From a virus, in the IMG/VR virus record IMGVR_UViG_3300025012_000146, positions 1 to 47,020 of that record: a stretch of 47,020 nucleotides of DNA; one strand, written 5' to 3'. Below are positions 1 through 9,133 of this stretch, in pieces; the first letter of the stretch is position 1; each line of letters opens with the position of its first letter. The notes beneath the pieces were generated by a model that was not told the origin of the DNA, did not search any database, and saw only the letters and a list, made by a program, of their open reading frames with translations. A program made the position numbers and the translations under genes.

Positions 1-500
1 CCCCCCGCCTTGTTATCCGCCGTCCCGATGATTTCAACCCTCCAGAATGGCGCCGCGAAAATAGTGTCCTCGGTTATGTGCGCCATCCAGCTCCCGGTTG
101 TATCGATGTTTGCCAGATAAGTCTTTGCCTCGGTCGTCCCGTTCCATACCAGTGATTTGACAAAGACGAACTTGGCCAGGTCGGCCGTCCGGTAACTCGC
201 ATCCGTCCGGTAATAGACCCATTGGTAAACATTCAGCTTATAGCCACTCGAATCCGTCGAGCTGCTATCGCCCACCTCAGCCGCCAAGTCCATGAATGGC
301 CATGTGAACATCACCTCGCTATAAACCGTATCCGTCCCGGTCACCCAGAACGTATCCGCCAGCACGCTATCCGTCCGCGCCTTCCATTGCTCGAACGAAC
401 CCGCACTCGCCCACGCACCCGATCTCTGCGAAGTGATTGCCTGCCCGAAAATCACCTGGCTGCCGATGAGCAAAGCCAAAATTATCAATACTTTTTTCAT
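1..500 (-). CDS. Secreted phage protein, N-terminal 166 codons (gene continues at 46843-47020)
   Basis: The gene starts with ATG at 498-500, preceded by a GGAG Shine-Dalgarno, and runs off the left edge. It resumes at the right end and stops at 46843-46845, giving 182 residues after circularisation. The N-terminus MKKVLIILALLIGSQVIFG followed by QA is a clear Sec signal peptide with Gln at +1. The mature part is rich in Thr, Ser, Trp and Tyr (for example WVTGTDTVYSEVMFTW), typical of beta-rich surface or virion proteins. No family is recognised. It lies between a secreted 227-aa protein and the 1105-aa fibre in the late region, so a virion accessory or decoration role is inferred. Confidence 0.85.
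   Translation of the reverse strand, partial: MKKVLIILALLIGSQVIFGQAITSQRSGAWASAGSFEQWKARTDSVLADTFWVTGTDTVYSEVMFTWPFMDLAAEVGDSSSTDSSGYKLNVYQWVYYRTDASYRTADLAKFVFVKSLVWNGTTEAKTYLANIDTTGSWMAHITEDTIFAAPFWRVEIIGTADNKAG
4..129. repeat. Terminal overlap, copy 1 (circular assembly)
   Basis: Bases 4-129 are identical to 46895-47020 (126 bp). The gene that crosses the join stays open when the two ends are merged, so this is assembly overlap of a circular or circularly permuted molecule rather than two separate repeats. The unique length is about 46,891 bp. Base 3 is the first disagreement (c against a at 46894) and would be a synonymous glycine codon change. Confidence 0.93.
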
Positions 501-512
501 GCCGATTTTCTC

Positions 513-555
513 CAAAATAAAACAGGGCGCCGCCGCTTTCGCAACGCGCCCTGTT
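513..555 (-). terminator. Intrinsic terminator or attenuator just upstream of a start codon
   Basis: AACAGGGCGC (521-530) pairs perfectly with GCGCCCTGTT (546-555). On the minus strand the hairpin is followed by TTTTATTTT and then directly by the Shine-Dalgarno and ATG of the gene at 500. It can end transcription from the 227-aa gene upstream, or attenuate entry into the next gene. Confidence 0.75.
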
Positions 556-604
556 CGTAAGGAAGGTAAAGATGTGTGGATTAAGGTCTCTAAATCAGAC
601 CACT

Positions 605-622
605 TTTTCAATATGCTTTTTT
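605..622 (-). promoter_or_regulatory. 18-bp repeated element, copy A
   Basis: Minus-strand AAAAAAGCATATTGAAAA occurs here and again at 23631-23648. Both copies lie upstream of a terminator-like hairpin and a late gene start. It overlaps the 3' untranslated end of the 227-aa gene. A shared promoter or RNA element is possible; no standard -35/-10 pair fits both copies. Confidence 0.4.
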
Positions 623-624
623 AT

Positions 625-1308
625 TCATTTGTTAAGCAAAATAGGCTCTTGTTTGTAATATCCAACCAGCTTGATTATAAACGTATCGATGCGGTCATCC
701 AACTCCCCGATCTGCTCTGTTTGAAATCTCTGCGTCGACTCGCTTCCTTCTGTTGTTACTCCATCCTTAAAACTTGCTGCAGAAACATTGATATATCCAC
801 TTTTGAACTCTAAAGGATAATATTTTGAACTATCGGATATTTTGAAATCAAACTGTGGCCACTGATGATGATATAACATCTCTTCATACTTTATCAGCTT
901 TTCTTGATTTTTCTCCATTTGCACGGTCACTACAATGAACCCGTCCTCTTCGTTTGCCTTTCTTGCCGCCTTAATCTCATGGGTTTTTTCAATAAACTTG
1001 AATTTATTTCCTTTCGTCAAACTACCGCTGTCCAGAAATCTCTCTAGCAAAACAGTTTCCCCTTTCCGCAGAATAAGACCGCCATCAGTCACTTTCCTCC
1101 CGTCAATACGAATATTCACCAATGCCCTCTGGAATTCATTTTCATTCACAAGCTTGATCTCGTACTCTTCCTCAAAAGGCACTTTCAAAATTATATCATA
1201 TTTCGCACTCTCTTCGAGACTTAATTTCTCCCCTGTGGGAATCAAAACCGTTATCTGTGCCTCAACTATACATCCCCACACTAAACAAAACAGTATGAAT
1301 CTTTTCAT
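625..1308 (-). CDS. Secreted 227-aa protein, beta-rich
   Basis: A strong AGGAGG Shine-Dalgarno precedes ATG at 1308. Residues 1-17 (MKRFILFCLVWGCIVEA) form a signal peptide, with Gln-Ile at the predicted mature start. Residues about 50-105 hold a segment with conserved-looking IRIDGR, GGLIL, LERFLD and FKFIE elements, a pattern I associate with small beta-sandwich domains of phage and secreted proteins; I cannot name the family. The C-terminal 40 residues look soluble and charged. It lies between the FN3-like gene and the wrap-around gene, with a terminator after it. Base composition is more AT-rich than the neighbouring ejection genes. A surface-exposed virion or host-surface role is inferred. 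Confidence 0.75.
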   Translation of the reverse strand: MKRFILFCLVWGCIVEAQITVLIPTGEKLSLEESAKYDIILKVPFEEEYEIKLVNENEFQRALVNIRIDGRKVTDGGLILRKGETVLLERFLDSGSLTKGNKFKFIEKTHEIKAARKANEEDGFIVVTVQMEKNQEKLIKYEEMLYHHQWPQFDFKISDSSKYYPLEFKSGYINVSAASFKDGVTTEGSESTQRFQTEQIGELDDRIDTFIIKLVGYYKQEPILLNK

Positions 1309-1320
1309 CGCTCCTCCTTT

Positions 1321-1719
1321 CTAAGGAATGACTTTCAGCCTTGTCAAATTAGGCGGCCCCGGCCTGTCATCGTAAATCTCGTAATAAACCGACTGACTCG
1401 GCAAGCTCTCATTGCCCACCCGGTCGACCGCCGTCATATATGCAAAACCAACGCCAACCGCAAGCCGCTGCTCCCACACGTACATCTCATTTTGCTCGGA
1501 CGTGTACCACTCCCCGATCTCCACCCTCTCCACGTAATCAGCACTCACTCCATTGAGGATTAACCGGTATCTTACGACGTCCGTATCTGGCGGCGCTGTC
1601 CACTCTACTTGCACCGTTCCCCCTAGCGGAATTCTTACCGTGTCTGGCAACGATGCCGTATACCCAATCCTTGCCGTGAATACGCTCAAGACTATCAAAA
1701 AACTGCTTAGCTTCTTCAT
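1321..1719 (-). CDS. Secreted fibronectin-III-like protein
   Basis: I place the start at the ATG at 1719, giving MKKLSSFLIVLSVFTARIGYTA, a textbook signal peptide with a GGAG element upstream. An in-frame ATG at 1746 also has a Shine-Dalgarno (GAGGAGG) but adds a basic leader. The mature 110 residues read like one immunoglobulin or fibronectin-III sandwich: VQVEWTAPPDTDVVRYRLILNG, split by loops, then FAYMTAVDRVGNES and a PGPPNLTRL end. FN3-like domains commonly decorate phage tails and bind surface carbohydrate. It follows the 2091-aa protein by 8 bp, or overlaps nothing if the short start is used, so it belongs to the same transcript. Confidence 0.75.
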   Translation of the reverse strand: MKKLSSFLIVLSVFTARIGYTASLPDTVRIPLGGTVQVEWTAPPDTDVVRYRLILNGVSADYVERVEIGEWYTSEQNEMYVWEQRLAVGVGFAYMTAVDRVGNESLPSQSVYYEIYDDRPGPPNLTRLKVIP

Positions 1720-1753
1720 AAAGCTGCTCCACCGTTTCAATCGCATTGCCTCC

Positions 1754-4700
1754 TCATCTAGATGGCCTGCTCTCTCGTCTGCCTGGCCTCCGCTTTCGCC
1801 TCTTGCCCGTTTTCTCCTTCGGCGTCCCGAAAACTCCGGTGTTGTCCTTACTTCCGAATAATTGCCGCTTTGCCGCCCTGAATAGCGGCACTTGCCCCTC
1901 CAATAACTGAACCGGTGCCTTTAATCGATACTCTAATTGCCTCTTTGCTTCTTTTTTCGCTCCTAATGGCTCTTTTAACATCGGCGGTCCATATATCAGC
2001 TTACCCATCGCATCGCCAAATCCCGCCACTGTTCCAAACGTCGGGCCACCTAAAAAGCTGAAGGAGCCTCCTCGATAGCGTAATGCCCTCAAATAATCCA
2101 ACGCAATGCCCATGCCGCCCACCCAGCTTATATTCTCGATCAGCCGTTGAATTGGTTGCTCTTTAAACGACGGCCTTTTCTTTGCCCCTATCAATGCCCG
2201 CACGTCGCCAACCATTTCTCCCAGAACCGGAAAGGCCGTCAGAAATATCAACAGCGGCTTTAAATTCCCTTTTCCCGCCTCTTTGACCATATTCTCCCAC
2301 AAAAACCGCGTCTGGTTATAAGCGTATTTCTTGAACTGCGTGACGATTCGCCCGCCCGCGCTCGTCCACCACAGCGGCAACTCCATTGCTCCGTGCCTGA
2401 ATTGTGTAATGTCGCTCACCAGCTTGCCTGCGGTTAAAAGCTCCCGTTCGCTCAGTCCTTTGTTTGCCAATATCTTCTCCGGATTGAGTGCCAGCTTTTT
2501 TAAAGCCCTGATCTCTATATCTTTGAAACTTCCCCGTTTCATCCCTTTGGCGACAATATCTTCCACAAATACCTTGCCCATGTTGGCAGAAAGAATGCGG
2601 TTGAATTTCTCTGTTGCCGTAAATCCCGTGTACTTTAATGACTTTTGCGCCCAGTTTCCATAAGCCCCTCCCGCTTCTTCCATGATCTGCCGTATGGTGC
2701 TTTCCAGCGCCGCCCCGGTCTTTAAAGCAAAATCCCGTCCCTCTTGTGTTAGTGCCCTTTGAAACCCTTTCGCAAAACTCTTGAAATTCGTAAACATCAA
2801 TGTGTTCACCGGCTGGGATGCATTGGCGATGCTGGCGAATGTCAATTTCGTCAATACCTGAAAATTATTCACCACCCGCGATAAATCCTGCCACAAGCTT
2901 TCCTGTATGTCTTTGCCGGCGTACCTGTCAAATAAAGCCTTTGCAAAACCGGCATCGCCTCCCTCATCATAAATTCCGCTGATCAGCTCCTTTATCTTTT
3001 CATCCTTTATTCCGAATCGCTTCGCCTCTGTCAGCCGCCGCTCGGCATTGTTGATGTACAGCACCAATTCCGCCATCGGGTCCTTCATCCGCGCAAATTC
3101 CGGGATCCAATCCGGCCTCTCGTGCTGCAATCCCGCACCCCGCCTCTCGTTCACTCCGATCAGGAACTTGCGAATTTTGTCCTCAGCATCGATCATCGGA
3201 ATCTTGTCTGTTTCCGCGATCTTGCGGATGATCTCTTCCCTCCGCGTCCGCAGCACGGTCTTTAATCGCCTCATGTCCCAGTACTGCGGAAAATAATTTA
3301 TCCGCGCCGTCCAGGGTTTGCGCTTTCCATCCTTCTTCAAAATCGTGAAATCTTTCCCCAATGCCAATGCCCGCAGCTCCACCTTCTTGAAATATTGCCG
3401 CGTCAAATCCGTCGCCGTCTTTACTTCCGGCAATACCGCCGTCCCTCTTCCCTCTAAAATGTTTCGTAAATTTTCCTTTGCAGCCAGGTCAGTTATATCT
3501 TTATTATCCTTGCGCATAGCTTTGATCGCGGCGATCCAGCTATTCTTCAATTTTTCCGTCGCTACGCCGGCATTCACCTCAAAATGATTCTGCGCCTCGG
3601 TAATCATCCCCGCCATCGCCTCACCGCTTTTTCCCTGCTTTCGCAATACCGCCGAACCCGATCTTATCGTCTTTTTATAGATATTCTCCATGGCCACCCG
3701 CGTCATGCTCTTTTCCGGCAGCTCATCGATCAATGTCCCGTCCGGACTCCGGTGATCTTCTTTGGTAAAAGTGTTCCGTATCTTTGCCGCGGCTGCCGCT
3801 TCTTCGGGATTGTATTTCCGCCCCTCCACCATCTCGTTCAAAACGTCAAGGCCCTGCTTCTCGGTCAGCTTTTCGGCATTGTAGCCTTTGGCCTTCAGCA
3901 GAGTGTTGAAATCATCAGTTCCGTAATCATCCATCTCGTTTAAAATCGCCTTCGTCAATCCCCTGCTTGCCTCCTTTTTTTGCAATGAAGTCGCCGTCGC
4001 CGCACTCTTGTACACCTTGATCATTTTAGGCGCAAGATTCCTTGTTTTCCCCAATCCCGTTCCGCCGACGTCCTCGAATCCCTCTGCCACGATCCCAAAC
4101 CTGGGATGGCGGTAATCCTTCACCAACTGCCTGATAGCCTTCACGCCCATGCTGCCCAATGCCGCCGTCGTCACCATTCCCGCCGCCCCTTTCACCGGAT
4201 CATAAGTCCAATTCCCCTCCTCATCCCTCTCCACCCCCGCCACTGCTCCAACCGGTGAGATACCATGCAAAATATTCGGATCCGCCGCACTGAATGTGCC
4301 CTGGTTGCCGATTGCGGATTTGATTTGAGTAGGGGAGAAAACTACATAACTTTCCCCCTCAATATTAAATTTATTTCCTTTTTGGCTTCTAAATGTAGCG
4401 TTATAAATAACTCCGTCAAAGCCGCTTTCAAGTATATCTTTTTCTGCTTTATATGCAGGATTATGTTCGATCAGATTTTCTAAATTGTAATATCGAACAT
4501 AAGGGTCTGTCCCAATCCACGACGAACTCGGCATTCTGCCTACATCAATTCTACCTCTTAGTGCCTCAGTAAATCTCAATTTATCTATCAAGCTTTTTTC
4601 GTCGCTACTTAATTCAATTGAATTTTCTATCAAATTATTTTTCTCGAACTTTTCCCTATTCAGTATTTCATATCTAATTTTCCTTACATCTATTGGTTTT

Positions 4701-7700
4701 TCTAACTTTATAAATACCGGATAAATTGAACCATTTTTTATTTTCTTCCCTTTTATATGTGTAGCATACTGCGATGCCAATTCTTGTGATTCTGTAAAGT
4801 GAATTCCAAAATCCATCTGGAGCCCACTTGGCGTAAAACTTTTTTCTTTTTTAGGTTTTTTAAATTCAATTATGTTTGCCTTTGTCCCATGATACACCAC
4901 CAGCGGCTTGCCTTGTTTATCCACCACTTTGCTTGCCTTTTCCGGCTCCTTCTCCCAATCCCCAAACCACTTTTTAAATTCCGGCGTTTTCGTTTGTTCC
5001 CCCATCCCAATACCAGGCTTAATACCATGCAAAGCTATTGATTCTCCCTTTTTTTCGGCCGCCTTGCGCATGGCATAATCAGCCTTTCCTCCCGTATAGG
5101 GTATGGCCTCGGTTTTGGCCTTAATCGAAACACCTTTCTGATAACCTGCTTCAATCTGGTTATAAATCTCATTCTCATATTCTTTCATTCCCTCCAATTT
5201 TCTTGCTCGTTTGAATAATTCTTCTTGTGATTCATAAGGTTTTGCCCTTCCAAATCCTATCTTTGTTAAAAATCGCTGAAACGCTTGTCTTTTCTCATGT
5301 GCGACATAACTTGCTTTGGTCTCTTTGCCGTAGGGTATAATAACATCATTTATGCTACTTTGCAAGGCATTTTGCCAGTCTTTTGTACTTTTTAATTCTA
5401 CCGGCCTTATATTGTCGATAACTTCCCTGGCCGTAGAGAGCCTCTTTTCAATGGAATAAATCATTGTTTTGTTTTTTGCTTCAGCCAATTTGCCTGCTAG
5501 CCTGGTCTCTTCCTGTTGCCATTCCTTTATGGTTTTGCCATCATAGATAATCGGTTTTTCTTTTATTCTCTTTGCAAACAACTCCTCTTGCTTCACCGGC
5601 TTTTCTTTTGCTCCAAACATTCCAACTCCACCCCTTCCCTCAATCGGCAAGCTCTCTTTGCCAATCTTCCCTCGCGGCACCTCCGCCTGCGGCCTCAACT
5701 CCATCGGCGTTATCTGCTCCCCCGCCGCCGTCTTTTCAATTCGGTTTTTTAGTGTAGCTTCTGGTTTTACAAATTCTTCAAATCCTTCTTTATAATAATG
5801 ATCAGCAATTTGTTTCGCTTGAATTTGTTTCAATATTTTACCGGTAGTTTCGTCAATTAAATCATAAGTCTTTTTATTTTCTGAAAGTCGATAATACTGC
5901 CCTTCTTCTGCTTCATATAGTCGGCTTGATTTAGCACTTAATCTTTTAAATCTAATTGTATCTTTTGATAAAACTTTTGGCTCTACTTTTTTCGGCGTTA
6001 TCTGCTCCCCCGCCGCCGTCTTTTCAATCCGCGTCGCTATCTCTTTTTCAACACCTTTCGCCAAATCCGGGTATTCTGCCAGAACTTCAGGGGGTACGGC
6101 GCGGCCTCTATTTAGTGCGTCTTTCACAAAGGCTTTGTGTGAATCCGGATCACGAAACACAGGAGAGCGACTTTCTTTGTGTGTTTCAAAAAATTCTGCC
6201 AGCGTCATCTCCCACGGCTGTTTCGCCCCCGGCATCTGGTATCTGGCTTCTGACTTCTGGCTTCTGACTTCCGACTTCTGGCTTCTGCCTTCTGCCTTCC
6301 CCTTTCTCACCCTCCCAATCACCTCCTGCTCCTCCCACGGCTCCACAACCTCCTCGATATGATCCTTCAGTCGCGCTCCTGCCCCGGTTTGCTCCTCTAC
6401 CCGGTAAACATCGCCCTTCCTGCTCACAACTTCCCCAACTTCCAAATCCCCCGCAGCCTTGCTTTCCGGCACCTCTTTTTTTGCAATATCGCCAAACCGA
6501 TTCTCCGCAATTGTCTGATCCTTTTTAAAGCTCGCCTCCAAACCCTCTGCCGCAAATTTCTGACTTCTCACCTCTGACTTCTGACCTCTGATCCTCCTCT
6601 CCGCCTTTAACAGCTCAATCAGCTCATCCCCCGACTTTACGTCATATCCCTCCATCCACAAGGTCTTTGCCAAATCATCCGCCGCAACACCGTCTTTACG
6701 TATGAGGTCCATCCCGATGTCTTGCTGCAATTCCTTTGTCCTGTAATCCCTCGATGGCTTTATCCCCACTAGCCGCACTCTCTCCCGCAATGACAATTCC
6801 TTTGGTCTTATATATTTTTTCTTCCTCAGTTCGCGTGAAATATCTTCACGCGGCGCCACGTACTGCTCGCCTCCAATAGTCTTTACCTGGAGCTCTTGCC
6901 CTACTTTTTCCACCATTCGATCTGCTTGAGCCGCTTCCACGCCTGCCACTTTTTCGGATACACCCGGCTCAATTTCTTCCCCGACTCGCTGAAGACCGCC
7001 CAGCCCTTGCCGACTTGCTTTACCATATTCGCCTCCGCTAACCGTAATCTTGCTCTCGCCATGCAGTTTTCCCGCCTTTATCAGCGCTTCGTTCACTTCA
7101 TCGGCCAAATACCCGCTGCTTTTCGGCACTCCCGTCCTGTGCAGTTCTGGAATATTAAGCCTTTTTGCCGTCTCTAACAGCTTTTTGTTACTGATATTTT
7201 CCATGCTCTCTGGCAAGGTGATCGGATGAGCCGGTAACAATCCTCTTATTTCCGTCGCCCTTTGGCTGATCTCTTCCTGCGTCAAATCACCAATCTCGGC
7301 ATTGGTCTTTTCCATCGCCACGATCGCTGCTTTTTCCGCATTGCTTAATTCTACCCCGGAACGAATCTTAAGCTTCAATGCCTTGAATCCCTTTGATACC
7401 CCTTTCCCCACCACGCCAAATCCCATCCACACGGCCGCATCTTCCAGACTGTGCAATGCCCGTTCTTTAATGTTCTCCGCCGGCCTCGTTGCTCCAAATG
7501 CGGATCCCGCTACCGCCTCTCTGGCCAGTAATCCTTTCATCCCTCCCAATCCCAGCTTCTTAACCACTCCTCCTCCCAATCCCCCGGCACCGATCATCAT
7601 CGGCAAGTCCGCCGCCGCTCCACCAATAAATTCCGCCGCGCCTTCGCCAAAGCCCTTGCTCTCCGGCCGCTCATATCCCCCTGTCAAATATTTCGTCAAA

Positions 7701-8029
7701 TTCGCTTGCAATAATGGATTTGCTTGAGTTGGATTTCCCATCCCGTAATTGGTCGCAATGTTCTCCAACAAACTCAACCCCGTTCTCTTGAGAAATCCCG
7801 GCTTCTCTTGCTCCGCCTCAGCCTTAGCCTCCGCTTTAACCTTAGCCTGCCTTTTCCCTATCCTCGTCTCAAATTCCCCAAACGTCCCCAAATCATATTC
7901 TTTGCCCACGCTCTGAAAAAACTGCAACCGGTTCTCCGGCGTACCCATCCGCCTAGCAAACTGCTCCGCCGTCCCTAAATCGTATTCTTTCCCAACCGTG
8001 TCAAACAATATTTTAAAATTATCCGGCAT
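1754..8029 (-). CDS. Giant polyvalent ejection (internal virion) protein with ADP-ribosyltransferase-like domain
   Basis: This 2091-residue protein is the largest of the genome. Residues 1-58 hold two copies of a unit with the core GKEYDLGT. Residues about 60-75 are Ala/Lys/Glu rich, and 125-185 are glycine-rich and hydrophobic. Residues about 1020-1240 match polyvalent-protein ADP-ribosyltransferases: KPLVVYHGT, a GIHFTES block, PVFIKLEKPIDVR, GFDGVIY and YVVFSPTQIKSAIGNQGTF. A segment near 610-650 (PWEMTLAEFFETH with AEYPDLA) resembles other polyvalent-associated domains. The C-terminal 450 residues have hydrophobic stretches as in DNA-ejection proteins. Size and position after two smaller candidate ejection proteins suggest the T7 gp16 or P22 gp16 role, with the enzyme delivered at infection. 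Start and upstream stop overlap as TAATG, indicating coupled translation. The catalytic residues cannot be assigned with certainty. Confidence 0.85.
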   Translation of the reverse strand: MPDNFKILFDTVGKEYDLGTAEQFARRMGTPENRLQFFQSVGKEYDLGTFGEFETRIGKRQAKVKAEAKAEAEQEKPGFLKRTGLSLLENIATNYGMGNPTQANPLLQANLTKYLTGGYERPESKGFGEGAAEFIGGAAADLPMMIGAGGLGGGVVKKLGLGGMKGLLAREAVAGSAFGATRPAENIKERALHSLEDAAVWMGFGVVGKGVSKGFKALKLKIRSGVELSNAEKAAIVAMEKTNAEIGDLTQEEISQRATEIRGLLPAHPITLPESMENISNKKLLETAKRLNIPELHRTGVPKSSGYLADEVNEALIKAGKLHGESKITVSGGEYGKASRQGLGGLQRVGEEIEPGVSEKVAGVEAAQADRMVEKVGQELQVKTIGGEQYVAPREDISRELRKKKYIRPKELSLRERVRLVGIKPSRDYRTKELQQDIGMDLIRKDGVAADDLAKTLWMEGYDVKSGDELIELLKAERRIRGQKSEVRSQKFAAEGLEASFKKDQTIAENRFGDIAKKEVPESKAAGDLEVGEVVSRKGDVYRVEEQTGAGARLKDHIEEVVEPWEEQEVIGRVRKGKAEGRSQKSEVRSQKSEARYQMPGAKQPWEMTLAEFFETHKESRSPVFRDPDSHKAFVKDALNRGRAVPPEVLAEYPDLAKGVEKEIATRIEKTAAGEQITPKKVEPKVLSKDTIRFKRLSAKSSRLYEAEEGQYYRLSENKKTYDLIDETTGKILKQIQAKQIADHYYKEGFEEFVKPEATLKNRIEKTAAGEQITPMELRPQAEVPRGKIGKESLPIEGRGGVGMFGAKEKPVKQEELFAKRIKEKPIIYDGKTIKEWQQEETRLAGKLAEAKNKTMIYSIEKRLSTAREVIDNIRPVELKSTKDWQNALQSSINDVIIPYGKETKASYVAHEKRQAFQRFLTKIGFGRAKPYESQEELFKRARKLEGMKEYENEIYNQIEAGYQKGVSIKAKTEAIPYTGGKADYAMRKAAEKKGESIALHGIKPGIGMGEQTKTPEFKKWFGDWEKEPEKASKVVDKQGKPLVVYHGTKANIIEFKKPKKEKSFTPSGLQMDFGIHFTESQELASQYATHIKGKKIKNGSIYPVFIKLEKPIDVRKIRYEILNREKFEKNNLIENSIELSSDEKSLIDKLRFTEALRGRIDVGRMPSSSWIGTDPYVRYYNLENLIEHNPAYKAEKDILESGFDGVIYNATFRSQKGNKFNIEGESYVVFSPTQIKSAIGNQGTFSAADPNILHGISPVGAVAGVERDEEGNWTYDPVKGAAGMVTTAALGSMGVKAIRQLVKDYRHPRFGIVAEGFEDVGGTGLGKTRNLAPKMIKVYKSAATATSLQKKEASRGLTKAILNEMDDYGTDDFNTLLKAKGYNAEKLTEKQGLDVLNEMVEGRKYNPEEAAAAAKIRNTFTKEDHRSPDGTLIDELPEKSMTRVAMENIYKKTIRSGSAVLRKQGKSGEAMAGMITEAQNHFEVNAGVATEKLKNSWIAAIKAMRKDNKDITDLAAKENLRNILEGRGTAVLPEVKTATDLTRQYFKKVELRALALGKDFTILKKDGKRKPWTARINYFPQYWDMRRLKTVLRTRREEIIRKIAETDKIPMIDAEDKIRKFLIGVNERRGAGLQHERPDWIPEFARMKDPMAELVLYINNAERRLTEAKRFGIKDEKIKELISGIYDEGGDAGFAKALFDRYAGKDIQESLWQDLSRVVNNFQVLTKLTFASIANASQPVNTLMFTNFKSFAKGFQRALTQEGRDFALKTGAALESTIRQIMEEAGGAYGNWAQKSLKYTGFTATEKFNRILSANMGKVFVEDIVAKGMKRGSFKDIEIRALKKLALNPEKILANKGLSERELLTAGKLVSDITQFRHGAMELPLWWTSAGGRIVTQFKKYAYNQTRFLWENMVKEAGKGNLKPLLIFLTAFPVLGEMVGDVRALIGAKKRPSFKEQPIQRLIENISWVGGMGIALDYLRALRYRGGSFSFLGGPTFGTVAGFGDAMGKLIYGPPMLKEPLGAKKEAKRQLEYRLKAPVQLLEGQVPLFRAAKRQLFGSKDNTGVFGTPKEKTGKRRKRRPGRRESRPSR
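5704..6028. repeat. 37-nt direct repeats flanking an AT-rich insert inside the giant gene
   Basis: Bases 5704-5740 and 5992-6028 are identical over 37 nt and both encode the peptide IEKTAAGEQITP. The 251 nt between them are clearly AT-richer than the flanks and encode a separate small module (residues about 680-763). This looks like a domain gained, or capable of loss, by recombination between the repeats. Confidence 0.8.
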
Positions 8030-8919
8030 TAATCAATCCAGTCGATTTTCTTTTTGCCATCTGTTGCTGATTCTTTTTCCTTTTCTATACTGCTTTTCTG
8101 CCTTCGCACCTCATTGTATTGGCGCTTTAATTCGTTCCGTTCGTTATTTAATTCGTTCAACTTTTGTACTAATGCTTCCGGTGTTGTCCCAAATTGTTTG
8201 GCTAAATCCTTTGGATCATCACTCCCCAATATTTCACGGATTTGATCCGCTTCGTATTCATTTTGCTTCATCTCCGTATCGATCTCGCTCAATTCGGTTT
8301 GTCTCTGTTGCCTCTTCTCCCGCATTATAGTAGACCAATCTTTTCCTGAAACTTTACCTATTCCTTCTATATCCTCTGTGATCAATTCCGGTTTTTCTGC
8401 TTCTGCCCTAGCTCCATAATACCGCGCCTGCGCCTTTTGCGTCTGCCCGCGCGTAATCGCCTCATAAGCATCCGTCAAGCTCTGCATCTTGTATTCCGGC
8501 ACCTCTGCCGGCACCAACCCCTTGAATACCTCCCGCATCTCCTCCGGCACTGGCACGGTCTTTGCCTGCAATTTCCCGGTATCAAAAGGAATGTCCTCAC
8601 TTCCACTGATTAAATTCGTCATCGCCCCAAGAACACTCTTCTTGCTCTCCGGGTCGTAATCCCCGCTCTTTGCCAATTGCTCTAGCAATCCCATCTTGGC
8701 AGTAAATTTCTTCTCCCTCATTCCTGCTTCTTCTTTACTCTGCTCCTGCTCTCTTTTAAATCCCTGCTCATCCCGCTGCATCGCCATCTTTTGCAAAAAA
8801 CTATTCCGCGCCATTTCCTTCTCAAGCTTCCTCTCCCTCTCCTCCTCCGCCCCGGTCTTGATGATCTGCGCCGTCTCCAGGATATTCTGCAAAAAAGGCG
8901 ATCTCTGATATTGTGGCAT
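8029..8919 (-). CDS. Coiled-coil internal virion protein (probable ejection protein)
   Basis: The 296-residue protein is highly charged and helical. Residues 20-75 (ERERKLEKEMARN, KREQEQSKEEAG) and 190-285 (heptad-rich QIREIL, NNERNELKRQYNEVRRQK) predict long coiled coils. No enzyme motif is seen. It is followed without a gap by the 2091-aa polyvalent protein (TAATG overlap) and preceded by a small glycine/alanine-rich protein. This small-medium-giant trio matches the order of the internal ejection proteins of T7 (gp14-15-16) and P22 (gp7-20-16). Function is inferred from order and composition only. It has no signal peptide, unlike many neighbours. Confidence 0.7.
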   Translation of the reverse strand: MPQYQRSPFLQNILETAQIIKTGAEEERERKLEKEMARNSFLQKMAMQRDEQGFKREQEQSKEEAGMREKKFTAKMGLLEQLAKSGDYDPESKKSVLGAMTNLISGSEDIPFDTGKLQAKTVPVPEEMREVFKGLVPAEVPEYKMQSLTDAYEAITRGQTQKAQARYYGARAEAEKPELITEDIEGIGKVSGKDWSTIMREKRQQRQTELSEIDTEMKQNEYEADQIREILGSDDPKDLAKQFGTTPEALVQKLNELNNERNELKRQYNEVRRQKSSIEKEKESATDGKKKIDWID

Positions 8920-8924
8920 TTCTT

Positions 8925-9059
8925 CTACCTTTTTAGTTTTTGATTATATCTGGTATTTTTCAACCACAAATAATTTGCTCTGCTCAAAAGAGGTAAGCAT
9001 GGTTTTTCGAATAAATTCATCTGCCTTGTCTTAATAGAATCACCTGAATATCTTGTCAT
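8925..9059 (-). CDS. Possible 44-aa ORF
   Basis: A minus-strand frame begins MTRYSGDSIKTRQMN and ends KLKR, stopping 6 nt before the 296-aa gene start, whose ribosome site it contains. The product is basic, with no recognisable motif. No Shine-Dalgarno precedes its ATG, so it may be untranslated leader. The surrounding 8920-9133 gap otherwise holds only the simple repeat at its right end. Confidence 0.25.
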   Translation of the reverse strand: MTRYSGDSIKTRQMNLFEKPCLPLLSRANYLWLKNTRYNQKLKR

Positions 9060-9095
9060 AAGTATGCTTTGATTTATTCTTGTATAATCGAAACT

Positions 9096-9132
9096 TTTCA
9101 CTCTTCACTCTTAACTCTTCACTCTTAACTTC
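9096..9132. repeat. Simple repeat of CTTCACT/CTTAACT units
   Basis: Degenerate tandem heptamers (TCACTCT, TAACTCT) fill the gap just after the 184-aa gene stop. The same family occurs at 12464-12506 in another intergenic position, and a related TACTTAC version occurs at 19125-19149. Confidence 0.8.
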
Positions 9133-9133
9133 T

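Noticed and set aside
1538-1732. 64-codon ORF MEQLYEEAKQFF...
   Set aside because: It overlaps the FN3-like secreted gene in another frame and loses coding character after 30 codons.
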